The notes: generated by a model not told the origin, from the letters alone. A stretch of DNA of 9,084 nucleotides from Trichodesmium sp. jk18x7bins.61 (GCA_022822685.1 JAJEAQ010000069.1:1-9084); one strand, 5' to 3'. Positions 1-6,214 are shown, counted from the first letter of the stretch. Numbers and translations: made by a program.

Positions 1-729
1 ATCAATAGCGAAAGCTAGATTATAATCATCCATCCTCACCCTCTGAATAACTGAGGTACTAGATAAGGTAGACTGGGAAAAGCTACTATAACCAGAGAGG
101 TGTAGCGACACCGGTTTATTTCGAGCTATCCTTTTATCATTTGCGTCCCCATGCTGTTCCATTTTTGGGTCATTATTGATGGAGGTATCAGCAATGTTCG
201 GCTCCACATTAAAATACTCTTGATGATAGCGGTGGGTAGCTTCATGGCCTAATATTTCTGGATTATTCGCTTCTGCCGATCGCACCACGATTTTCTTACC
301 CATTGTATAGGCTTGGGCTGGAACGCTCTTTGTAGCCACATCGTCTACATACACCTCTGTGCTGACTACTTCTGGATAGCCAGCATTTGTAAAGTGATTA
401 ATAATGGGAGCTGGCAAGAAACCACTACTGCCCTTGGGGTTTAAATCTAGATTGACTTTGGGCAAATCCCCCATCAAATCTATGTTTGAGTTAGTTTTAT
501 TAGCCTGTACTGCTACATCTACCGAGCTAGATGATGTTTCAAACTGGGCGAATATCCCCTCAAATTCAGGAACCCACTCTTTTCGCTTCCCTGACATTAT
601 CTCTCCTGTTGCTCTGGTGCCGATGACACTTTCTAACTGTTGCCTTTCATGACTACTTAAGCTATCGGGCTTTTCATAGGCTCTTTGCACCACCGCAGAC
701 AAAGAACCGTAATTTTTACAGGGAGTCAT
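1..729 (-). CDS. DUF4157 (eCIS-associated metallopeptidase-like) protein, second copy, 3' end beyond window
   Basis: An open frame of 243 codons runs from ATG at 729 to the left edge without a stop, so the gene is partial. It is a clear paralogue of the DUF4157 protein at 5511-6176: both share SAVVQR, GKRxEWVPEF, YVDDVATKS, AYTMG and INNDPKME in the same order. The zinc-binding HExxH is present as HEATH (residues 162-166). A possible third ligand, Glu191, starts an E-Q-H-G-D block that corresponds to E-R-E-A-D in the other copy. DUF4157 is the domain most typical of proteins linked to contractile injection systems; whether it cleaves anything is not settled. Past the core this copy continues at least 45 residues with no recognised domain. 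The ATG at 729 has only a weak AAGAAG upstream. Homology to the other copy extends about 20 codons upstream in the same frame, suggesting the original start was ATG 796 followed by a one-base frameshift. Confidence 0.85.
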   Translation of the reverse strand, partial: MTPCKNYGSLSAVVQRAYEKPDSLSSHERQQLESVIGTRATGEIMSGKRKEWVPEFEGIFAQFETSSSSVDVAVQANKTNSNIDLMGDLPKVNLDLNPKGSSGFLPAPIINHFTNAGYPEVVSTEVYVDDVATKSVPAQAYTMGKKIVVRSAEANNPEILGHEATHRYHQEYFNVEPNIADTSINNDPKMEQHGDANDKRIARNKPVSLHLSGYSSFSQSTLSSTSVIQRVRMDDYNLAFAID

Positions 730-796
730 ATCGTTACTTCTTGATACTGATTGAGGAAACGATAAAGTTTTTCTTTGATACTTGATAGTTATACAT
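730..796 (-). other. Frameshifted 5' end of the left DUF4157 gene
   Basis: Upstream of ATG 729 the same frame reads F-P-Q-S-V-S-R-S-N-D before the Met. This lines up without gaps with F-T-S-S-T-A-K-S-Q-Y of the intact copy. There is no start codon in this frame before a TAA near 826. An ATG at 796, one base out of frame, gives M-Y-N-Y-Q, like M-S-Y-K-Q of the intact copy. Removing one A from the A5 run near 770-774 joins both parts into a single frame with one gap. This supports an ancestral start at 796 and a later +1 change. Alternatively, translation now begins at 729 and the protein simply lacks its first 23 or so residues. Confidence 0.6.
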
Positions 797-830
797 TGGT
801 TATATTCTATATTTTGATTGTGATTTTAAA

Positions 831-839
831 GGAAAAACA
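831..839. repeat. Target-site duplication, left copy
   Basis: GGAAAAACA directly abuts the left inverted repeat of the 75-bp element and is repeated exactly at 915-923 on its right side. Removing one copy and the element rebuilds a continuous upstream region for the left DUF4157 gene. Confidence 0.85.
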
Positions 840-914
840 GGCGTTGCTGAATCAAGGGATGAATCTTTGGAAATACATCTAGGCCTACAATTCATCCCGC
901 AAATATGCAACGCC
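840..914. mobile_element. 75-bp MITE-like palindromic insertion with 9-bp target duplication
   Basis: The element has perfectly symmetric inverted arms: GGCGTTGC (840-847) pairs with GCAACGCC (907-914), and GGGATGAAT (856-864) pairs with ATTCATCCC (890-898), at identical spacing. The 25-bp centre contains the palindrome TAGGCCTA. It has no coding capacity. It is bounded by GGAAAAACA at 831-839 and again at 915-923, a perfect 9-bp direct repeat that is best read as a target-site duplication. A non-autonomous element mobilised in trans by a transposase with matching ends is the simplest reading; the parent IS family cannot be named from this window. It lies about 44 bp upstream of ATG 796, in the likely promoter or leader of the left DUF4157 gene. 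Confidence 0.85.
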
Positions 915-923
915 GGAAAAACA
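915..923. repeat. Target-site duplication, right copy
   Basis: GGAAAAACA directly follows the right inverted repeat of the 75-bp element and matches 831-839 base for base. Confidence 0.85.
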
Positions 924-1240
924 CTATCAGGAATTACGCCTTCAGGCTATATATAGAGTCAAAATTGGTGAATATTTGGAAAATTGCCACTATAGATAGT
1001 TTAGTTGCGTAAGTCATGACTATGTAATAGAGAACTCCGAAAAATAAATAAACTGTAATACAATAACAAAAATTTACATTTTTACCAACAAATTATGAGT
1101 AGAGCATTTCCCAAGAAGCATGAGGTACAATAAGAAGGCGATCGCCAATCCATAGCCAACCCCTAAACAAAAGCATTTCTGAAATTTGTAGTATTAAAAG
1201 TAGTCAGTATGAAGCGTCGGGATTATGTCAAAGGCAGATT
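924..1240. other. AT-rich intergenic region, no gene seen
   Basis: About 317 bp between the 75-bp insertion and the end of the broken metalloprotease gene. I see no convincing open frame, RNA gene or terminator. It contains a HIP1 site inside GGCGATCGCC (1137-1146), a common cyanobacterial repeat, and several AT-rich stretches that could hold a promoter for the left DUF4157 gene, but no box is clear enough to call. Confidence 0.5.
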
Positions 1241-1424
1241 CTAGAGTTCTGAGATCAAATTGGCTTTTTTACCAAGCTCGTCTTTGACAATATCTATAAC
1301 TTCTTTCCCTAAATGATTCGACATTTTTATCAGCATTGCATCTCCAGAGAAAATACTTTTAGCCTCCTCTTCCATCAATTTATCAATGATTTTAATTAAA
1401 TGTTGTACCTCTGGTTTATTTTTA

Positions 1425-2054
1425 TCATTTTCTGGTTTTAATATTGTTCCGTCTGGATTTTTTTTGACCGATTCTATGAAGAGCCTGATAAAAATCGTCT
1501 ACCAGAATTGAATTAAGTTTATTGAAAGCATAGGAACCTTTCCTGCCATAATCTAGTACTGCATCCTGAAATTTTCTGCCATCTGCTAAAGTTAGATTAG
1601 AGTTCCATGCAGTAGATATTTCAGGGTAATTTTCGTATATATGTCGGAAAATATATTCCTGTCTTTCCTCACCATTATATTGATCGCCTAACCCATGCTC
1701 CTCTTCTTTTTGGTTCTGATAGTCATAAAAATATGAACCCTGATAATAATAGGCCCGGTATTCTGTCTGATAATTTCTTAAAATCTTTTCAGCCTCGATT
1801 TGTTCTTGAATGTCATTAGCTTCCTGAGATTTTTTGCCTGACTTGAGTAGATTTTTCAGCTTTGTTAAGGCAGGGGTATTCTCTTTTGCTCGGTGTTTAT
1901 CAGCGCTATGTTGTATTTCATGTCTCAGAGTATCATAAACGTGTTCTTGATGTTGCTGAAAAGAGGGACTGATAATACTGATTAAGTCTTTTCCATTGAA
2001 ACCCTCACCTGCTTCTTTGATTTCCTCAAAAAACACATTTTCGTTATTAGACAA
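1425..2054 (-). CDS. HExxH metalloprotease-like toxin domain (fragment of the broken cargo gene)
   Basis: A 209-codon frame if started at TTG 2054; that start is doubtful. The same frame is open, without ATG or GTG, for at least 30 codons upstream and connects to the preceding frame near the A6 run at 2144-2149. The key feature is LRHEIQHSAD: HEIQH at residues 45-49 fits a zinc metallopeptidase active site, with Asp52 in the HExxHxxD spacing. A later TEYRAY (Glu98) could be a third ligand of the gluzincin kind. Tyrosine-rich and acidic stretches follow. Such short HExxH domains at the C-terminal side of large secreted proteins are common among polymorphic toxins and injection-system effectors, so a protease effector is a reasonable inference; the substrate is unknown. 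The last 10 residues come after an A8 run and are probably out of frame. Confidence 0.6.
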   Translation of the reverse strand: MSNNENVFFEEIKEAGEGFNGKDLISIISPSFQQHQEHVYDTLRHEIQHSADKHRAKENTPALTKLKNLLKSGKKSQEANDIQEQIEAEKILRNYQTEYRAYYYQGSYFYDYQNQKEEEHGLGDQYNGEERQEYIFRHIYENYPEISTAWNSNLTLADGRKFQDAVLDYGRKGSYAFNKLNSILVDDFYQALHRIGQKKSRRNNIKTRK

Positions 2055-2116
2055 ATCTTCATGCTTGTAAAATTGAGGACTATTACCACTAAATAAATAT
2101 TCAGGAGAGCTAGATT

Positions 2117-2812
2117 CTACATCAGGGAAATAGGCTTGGTATATATCTGTTTTTTCCCTTTGTTTTCCACTCTTGCATAAGAGTCACCTGTAGGAGTTAC
2201 AGCATAGAGTTTTGCCCTTCCTTCCTTCATCCACTCGCCTGAGAAACTCATGCGTATATCTTTGCTTTTTAGTCGTCCTTGTTTCACAATATTTTCTAAG
2301 ATGTCTCTGTCTTTTTCATGTTCTGTCTTTGCTTTTGTAAAGCCTTGTCCTTTAACAACCTTATTTTCTTGCTCTATTTTCTCTTTGAGTTTATCTAGTT
2401 CTTTCCTAATGTTTGCAGTTTCTTGGTTCGAGTTGTCATTTCGATTTTTTTCCCAAAGGGTGATCGCCTCTGATATCTCTTTTAACTGGCAGATTTGCAT
2501 TCCGTAATCATTATCAAAATCTTCTCCTGCATTATGGTATGTGTCTATCTCATCAAGAACTGTTTTCAGAAGACTATCTTTTTCTATACTAGATTCAGCT
2601 ATTTCTAATTTGAGGGGAATATTATCTCCTTTTCTTTGCACACATTTTATCTTCGTATTGTTTACTACAGTTGTCGGTTTACCTTCTCCTAGTATTGTTG
2701 CTGGAGTTTCAGATTTAGGCATAAGAGTGAATATACTTTTAAATCTTTGTTTCTCTGGTTTTTTTTGCTGTTGGGCTTGTGACATTGGAACCCATGAAGC
2801 TCCTGAATCCAT
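2117..2812 (-). CDS. Hypothetical charged coiled-coil protein; N-terminal/middle part of the broken cargo gene
   Basis: A 231-codon frame from ATG 2812 to TAG. I recognise no family. It is lysine- and glutamate-rich, with heptad-like helical stretches around residues 108-150 and 155-182. A KQRFKSIF motif at residues 21-28 repeats the FRSIF found just upstream of its apparent start. It also has a V-Q-R-K-G-D segment near residue 58. ATG 2812 has no Shine-Dalgarno site at the usual distance, and the same frame continues upstream to a TAA at 2864 with clear homology (FRSIF...TIQRM) to the leader of the protein at 6696-7892. So this is very probably not an independent gene but the middle of the longer one starting at 2982. 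Its last 10-20 residues, after the A6 run, are likely out-of-frame sequence. Confidence 0.6.
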   Translation of the reverse strand: MDSGASWVPMSQAQQQKKPEKQRFKSIFTLMPKSETPATILGEGKPTTVVNNTKIKCVQRKGDNIPLKLEIAESSIEKDSLLKTVLDEIDTYHNAGEDFDNDYGMQICQLKEISEAITLWEKNRNDNSNQETANIRKELDKLKEKIEQENKVVKGQGFTKAKTEHEKDRDILENIVKQGRLKSKDIRMSFSGEWMKEGRAKLYAVTPTGDSYARVENKGKKQIYTKPISLM

Positions 2813-2988
2813 ACGTTGAATAGTGTCTTCACTTCTGAGTTTTGTGGTAAATATGCTTCTGAATTATTGAGGAGTTGGAGTAGGCAACAGTGTTGCTTTT
2901 GTACCATTAATTTTACTTTTGGGTTTGAACAACTGAATCGGTGTTATTTTTTTTTTGAGGCTTGCATATGCATACTGTACATTGCTCT

Positions 2989-2993
2989 CTCCT
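2989..2993 (-). promoter_or_regulatory. Ribosome binding site for the ATG at 2982
   Basis: AGGAG, six bases before ATG 2982. It decides the start of the broken cargo gene: the internal ATG at 2812 has no comparable site. This, with N-terminal similarity to the protein at 6696-7892, places the original start at 2982. Confidence 0.7.
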
Positions 2994-3101
2994 GTTATTT
3001 GTTTGAAAAATTCTGGAAAAAATGCCACCTGATATTAATTATTGAAGGTTTTAGCCCGCATAATTTTCGTCGGACGTTTCATAGAAATTGGAATAAACAT
3101 T

Positions 3102-3165
3102 GGCGTTGCTGAATGATGCTAAATCCGGCGCGCGATAACAGCTTTATTACCAGAGCAAGGCAACG
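3102..3165. mobile_element. Possible decayed relative of the 75-bp MITE-like element
   Basis: GGCGTTGCTGAAT at 3102-3114 is identical to the first 13 bases of the element at 840. CGTTGC (3104-3109) pairs with GCAACG (3160-3165) about 50 bp away, but the second inner arm (GGGATGAAT) and a target duplication are absent. It sits between the ATPase and the broken cargo gene. It may be an old copy or the end of a lost insertion sequence; chance is not excluded for the right arm. Confidence 0.4.
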
Positions 3166-3199
3166 TCGCCAGAGGCAAAAGGATTAATAAGCTTAACTC

Positions 3200-5353
3200 T
3201 TACCGTAAATCTACATATTTACCTAAATCCTTATCCCTGAGAATCTTGCCTGTTTTCTGATACTCTCGACGCATAGCTCGGAACAAATGCACCATCTCAA
3301 TCATTCCACCATCATCTGCTGCTAGAAAAGCTGCACTCAGAGCAATATTACGAATCTCAGCTCCTGTAATCTCAAAATTTTGTGCCAGAAACTCTAAATC
3401 CAGATTCGGGCTACATGGCGCATTTTTGGGAAAGATTTTCTGCCAAATCAAGCGACGATTCTTGACATCTGGTAAGGGAAAGTCGAGCATAAATCGTAGT
3501 CGTCGCTCAAAAGCTTCGTCTATATTATTACGAAAATTTGTAGTTAAAATCCCAATCCCTTCATACTCTTCCATTTTTTGCAGTAGATAACCTACTTGTA
3601 TATTGGCATAGCGATCGCGAGCATCTTGTACTTCCGAACGTTTCCCAAATAAAGCGTCTGCTTCATCAAATAAAAGGATAGCATTAGAATTAGTTGCTGC
3701 TGTAAAAATTCGATTCAGGTTTTTCTCTGTCTCCCCAATGTATTTGTTAACTATTTGAGATAAATCAATTTTTAACAAGTCTAGTTGCAGATGATGGGCA
3801 ATCACCTCTGCTGCCATAGTTTTTCCTGTACCCGGAGAGCCAGAAAACAAAACATTGATACCTTTTCCTAAAGACAATTTATCTGCAAAGCCCCATTTGT
3901 GATGAACTAAATTTCGATATTCAGCTTCTTTACAAATATCTTGTAATTGTCTGAGTTGATTCGGCTGTAGTACAATATCATTCCAAGTAGATTTCGCTTC
4001 AATTTTACGGGCAAGGGCAGCTAAATCATGACCTGATTGAGCCCTAGCTGCACTACATAAGTTTACAAATGATTGTTGTGATTTTTCTGAGTCACCAGTA
4101 GCAGAATCGAGGTCAGATTTAATTGTGCTAGATTGCCAACGGGTAGTATTATAGGCAGTAGCCACAGCATTGGCAATTTGAGCCTGAGTCAGAATAAAGC
4201 GATCGCTTAATATATCTAACTCTTTCTCCTCAATATTGATTTCTAATGCTTGTAAGTGAGTTCGCCAAGATACTTGGCGTTGCTTAGACTCAGGAGCAGT
4301 AAAAGGAACTGTAATTAAACCTTTTGCACCAGTGGCTGTAGGCCTCCAATTTTCAACCCCGGCGATAATCGTAATACCCCGATTTTTTTCTAATTCTGTA
4401 ACAAAAGCTTGATATAAAAATTTATATTCCTCACGGTAGAGAATATCAAAGTTCTCCACATACAGTAAATGTCTAAAAAACCAGGCTTCTCGCCACACAA
4501 GTTGTAACTTTTCCTCAAAGCTGGTTTTATCCTCTAGCATTTTCCCTAAGTCTGCAATTAACAAATCAACTCCCAGGGTTTGGGCGAGGGTTTGGGCAGT
4601 GCCACGCTTACCAGGGCGATCGCTTCCCTGAAAATACAACAGTAGTGGTTGTTGTTTTTGCCAGTCTTCTGTGACTATAGTTTTTAGAGCTGTTTGCACA
4701 TCTGCCTTTAAAGATAAAGTTTCTGAAAATTGTTTAGGCTCTAGTAGTTGACAACAGGAAGTGAGTCTGGGTTCTAACCCTGGTTGATTTAATAGCAATC
4801 TTAGCAGTTGGGAGTCAAGTATCAGATGATGAGAAAGTAGGGTTGAGTTATTTGATTCTGAGGTAACATGGAGCAATCTGTGCTTGATTAGAGGTGCGCT
4901 AGTAGTAAAATGCTGACGTCGTAATAGTTTTTCATAAATATTAGAGCACAGTAAGTTTAAGACGAAATCTATGGTCGGTCTTTTTTGGGCCATATTATCT
5001 TGGAGATAGGCGTAAACATTCTCATAGTAACGATCTAATTCAGGTGCTAAAGCTATAATCAGTATATCCCAGTCAAAAATAGATAAATTAAATTTTTTTT
5101 GTAACCATCCTAAGAGGGAATTTGCTGGAATTGTAATTGATGTTTGTTCTAATGATAACTCCCCTGTCTGAAGCCATGGCGGCTGTTCTGGTTTCCCATC
5201 TTCTTTTTTCTGTGCTTGGAGGATGGAAATAGCATATTTTATGAGTTTATCTAATCGTTGCAGCAGCGATTGTAACCCACTTAGCTCCGGACTACTTTCT
5301 ACTTCTGGGTATATGGGATTGTTAAATATTTCTGCTTCTTCTGTCGAATTCAT
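3200..5353 (-). CDS. AAA+ ATPase of contractile injection system (Afp15/Pvc15-like)
   Basis: A 717-aa soluble protein with a canonical C-terminal AAA+ module: Walker A GSPGTGKT (505-512), Walker B ILLFDEAD (559-566), sensor 1 TTN (604-606), arginine-finger pair RR (617-618) and a sensor-2-like GAEIRN (664-669). The middle part looks like a second, degenerate AAA fold: GSDRPGKR (243-250) replaces a proper P-loop and LLYVENFD (296-303) stands where a Walker B would be. The N-terminal 200 residues are helical and poorly conserved. This layout, one dead and one live AAA unit in about 700 residues, is typical of the ATPase encoded near the end of eCIS clusters, thought to help assembly of the particle. 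The start is supported by AAGGAA seven bases upstream of ATG 5353. The gene looks intact. An unrelated cellular AAA+ role is possible, but DUF4157 neighbours favour eCIS. Confidence 0.9.
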   Translation of the reverse strand: MNSTEEAEIFNNPIYPEVESSPELSGLQSLLQRLDKLIKYAISILQAQKKEDGKPEQPPWLQTGELSLEQTSITIPANSLLGWLQKKFNLSIFDWDILIIALAPELDRYYENVYAYLQDNMAQKRPTIDFVLNLLCSNIYEKLLRRQHFTTSAPLIKHRLLHVTSESNNSTLLSHHLILDSQLLRLLLNQPGLEPRLTSCCQLLEPKQFSETLSLKADVQTALKTIVTEDWQKQQPLLLYFQGSDRPGKRGTAQTLAQTLGVDLLIADLGKMLEDKTSFEEKLQLVWREAWFFRHLLYVENFDILYREEYKFLYQAFVTELEKNRGITIIAGVENWRPTATGAKGLITVPFTAPESKQRQVSWRTHLQALEINIEEKELDILSDRFILTQAQIANAVATAYNTTRWQSSTIKSDLDSATGDSEKSQQSFVNLCSAARAQSGHDLAALARKIEAKSTWNDIVLQPNQLRQLQDICKEAEYRNLVHHKWGFADKLSLGKGINVLFSGSPGTGKTMAAEVIAHHLQLDLLKIDLSQIVNKYIGETEKNLNRIFTAATNSNAILLFDEADALFGKRSEVQDARDRYANIQVGYLLQKMEEYEGIGILTTNFRNNIDEAFERRLRFMLDFPLPDVKNRRLIWQKIFPKNAPCSPNLDLEFLAQNFEITGAEIRNIALSAAFLAADDGGMIEMVHLFRAMRREYQKTGKILRDKDLGKYVDLR

Positions 5354-5382
5354 TGTATGTTCCTTGAGTGAGAATATGAACG

Positions 5383-5403
5383 AGCCCGCCTTGTAGACGG
5401 GCT
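5383..5403. other. Inverted repeat in the ATPase leader (stem 1)
   Basis: AGCCCG (5383-5388) and CGGGCT (5398-5403) form a six-pair GC-rich stem with a nine-base loop, 30 bases upstream of the ATPase start. No U-tract follows in the direction of transcription, so it is not a classical terminator. It could influence translation or mRNA stability. Confidence 0.45.
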
Positions 5404-5430
5404 AGGTTTCTTAAGTATCATCCTGACGAC

Positions 5431-5448
5431 AGCGAGATTTTTCTCGCT
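5431..5448. other. Inverted repeat in the ATPase leader (stem 2)
   Basis: AGCGAGA (5431-5437) and TCTCGCT (5442-5448) form a perfect seven-pair stem with a four-base loop. It is the tightest hairpin of the window and the middle one of three between the DUF4157 gene and the ATPase. Confidence 0.5.
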
Positions 5449-5468
5449 CTAACACCATCAGTTGCTTC

Positions 5469-5495
5469 ATCCCGTCTGTATGCTTACGGAGGGAT
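5469..5495. other. Inverted repeat in the ATPase leader (stem 3)
   Basis: ATCCC (5469-5473) pairs with GGGAT (5491-5495). The alternative inner pairing is CCGT (5472-5475) with ACGG (5486-5489). It lies directly downstream of the stop of the DUF4157 gene, so it might help stabilise or end that message, but there is no U-tract. Confidence 0.4.
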
Positions 5496-5510
5496 TTATA
5501 GGAAAAGCGA

Positions 5511-6176
5511 CTATAACACAACTCGTCTATTTTGAGCTACCCGTCTACCATTTTCATCAGCTTCCCTCTCCATCTTTGGATCATTATTGATGGGAGTGCC
5601 TGAAATATTAGGTTGCACATTCTTCGTAGCTTGATGGACATGGTGAGTCATCTCGTGACCTAAAACGTTCAGGTCATTAGCTGCCGATGATTGTACCACG
5701 GTTTTGTTGCCCATCGTATAGGCTTTAGCTTGAATGCTTTTGGTTGCAACATCATCTACATACAATTTGCCTTTTGCAGCTTCTGGAAAGCCCGCATTGG
5801 TGTAGTTGTCAACAATGGATTTAGGAAAGGAGCGACCACCTCCCTTCGGTTCTAAATCTACTTTTTCCTCTGATAATGTTAGCCCCCCATCTGCTGACTT
5901 GGCTTGTATTGGTGTACTTAGCTGGGCAGATATTCCCCGAAATTCTGGCACCCATTCTGTTCGCTTCCCTGTCGATATCTCCTGCATTGCTGTTGTGCCG
6001 ATGGTACTCTCTAACTGTAGCCTTTCATCGGGGCTTAAGTTACCAGGATCTTGTCGTAATCTTTGCACCACTGCAGATAAGGGAGCATAAGTTTTATTAG
6101 GAGCTTTGTACTGACTCTTTGCTGTAGAGGAGGTAAACGCTCCAGTTTGTTTTAATAGTTGCTGTTTGTAAGACAT
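5511..6176 (-). CDS. DUF4157 (eCIS core, metallopeptidase-like) protein
   Basis: A 221-aa protein with the diagnostic DUF4157 pattern: HEMTHH at 174-179 (HExxH zinc motif in G-H-E-M-T-H-H-V-H-Q) and EREAD at 203-207, where a glutamate may be the third ligand. DUF4157 genes accompany contractile injection systems in many bacteria; roles proposed include processing or loading of cargo, but none is proven here. The start is well supported: AGGAG (6182-6186) lies five bases upstream of ATG 6176. No signal peptide or membrane segment is seen. The protein ends only 14 residues after EREAD, whereas the paralogue at 1-729 continues for at least 48. DNA just past its TAG (5501-5517) still matches coding sequence of that paralogue in another frame, so the short C-terminus may result from a frameshift. 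The ATPase follows 157 nt downstream on the same strand. Confidence 0.9.
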   Translation of the reverse strand: MSYKQQLLKQTGAFTSSTAKSQYKAPNKTYAPLSAVVQRLRQDPGNLSPDERLQLESTIGTTAMQEISTGKRTEWVPEFRGISAQLSTPIQAKSADGGLTLSEEKVDLEPKGGGRSFPKSIVDNYTNAGFPEAAKGKLYVDDVATKSIQAKAYTMGNKTVVQSSAANDLNVLGHEMTHHVHQATKNVQPNISGTPINNDPKMEREADENGRRVAQNRRVVL

Positions 6177-6181
6177 GACAT

Positions 6182-6186
6182 CTCCT
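6182..6186 (-). promoter_or_regulatory. Ribosome binding site of the DUF4157 gene
   Basis: AGGAG, five bases before ATG 6176; fixes the start of this gene. Confidence 0.75.
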
Positions 6187-6214
6187 TGATTCTACTCTGG
6201 ATTTTCATCGAAAA

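Larger units (their letters stand above)
1241..2982 (-). pseudogene. Broken eCIS cargo-like gene: leader + charged middle + HExxH metalloprotease-like domain
   Basis: Read across frames, this is one gene of about 580 codons. ATG 2982 has a strong AGGAG (2989-2993) six bases upstream, and the start M-Y-S-M-H-M-Q resembles M-Y-Y-H-I-Q of the protein at 6696-7892. The frame breaks at an A10 run (2947-2956 on this strand); one extra A continues into I-Q-L-F-K-P-K, matching I-Q-L-S-K-L-P. A TAA at 2864-2866 then interrupts just before FRSIF...IQRMDSGA, which matches FKSIF...LQRMESGA. The next frame change lies between 2119 and 2184, most simply at an A6 run near 2144-2149, and leads into the HEIQH domain. 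A third, at an A8 run (1458-1465), leads into a 70-codon acidic and basic tail ending in TAG at 1241-1243. Four lesions argue for a pseudogene. Transcriptional slippage or sequencing error at the A runs are real alternatives, although neither removes the TAA. Confidence 0.75.
5411..5520 (-). pseudogene. Out-of-frame C-terminal remnant of the DUF4157 gene
   Basis: GGAAAAGCGACTATAAC (5501-5517) matches GGAAAAGCTACTATAAC (76-92), which is in-frame coding sequence of the left DUF4157 paralogue (Y-S-S-F-S). Here it lies across and beyond the TAG of the right copy, in a shifted frame that reads C-Y-S-R-F-S and stays open for about 30 more codons to a TAA at 5411-5413. Beyond about nine codons the protein similarity fades. 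It is a plausible lost C-terminal extension; the alternative is that the match is ancestral but never formed a longer protein in this copy. Confidence 0.45.

Noticed and set aside
404..652. Plus-strand open frame opposite the left DUF4157 gene
   Set aside because: It is antisense to a conserved coding frame, and a similar antisense frame opposite the other DUF4157 copy (5806-6090) shows that the resemblance is a by-product.
729..764. Inverted repeat TATCGTT/AACGATA around the start of the left DUF4157 gene
   Set aside because: Seven base pairs with a 22-base loop inside former coding sequence; likely chance.
2052..2054. TTG start for the HEIQH protein
   Set aside because: No RBS, and the frame is open and protein-like for at least 30 codons upstream, linking to the preceding frame.
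2689..2907. 72-codon minus-strand frame overlapping the start of the broken cargo gene
   Set aside because: It runs out of frame over the leader; the homologous reading (FRSIF...QRMDSG) is in another frame.
2250..3112. Several plus-strand frames (2250-2507, 2541-2819, 2816-3112) rich in Phe, Ser and Cys
   Set aside because: They lie opposite Lys/Glu-rich coding DNA, whose complement gives such compositions, or opposite the leader region; no RBS or recognisable domain.
5411..5471. Small 19-codon ORF starting MKQLMVLERE in the ATPase leader
   Set aside because: No RBS, overlaps hairpins, and better explained as remnant of the DUF4157 C-terminus.
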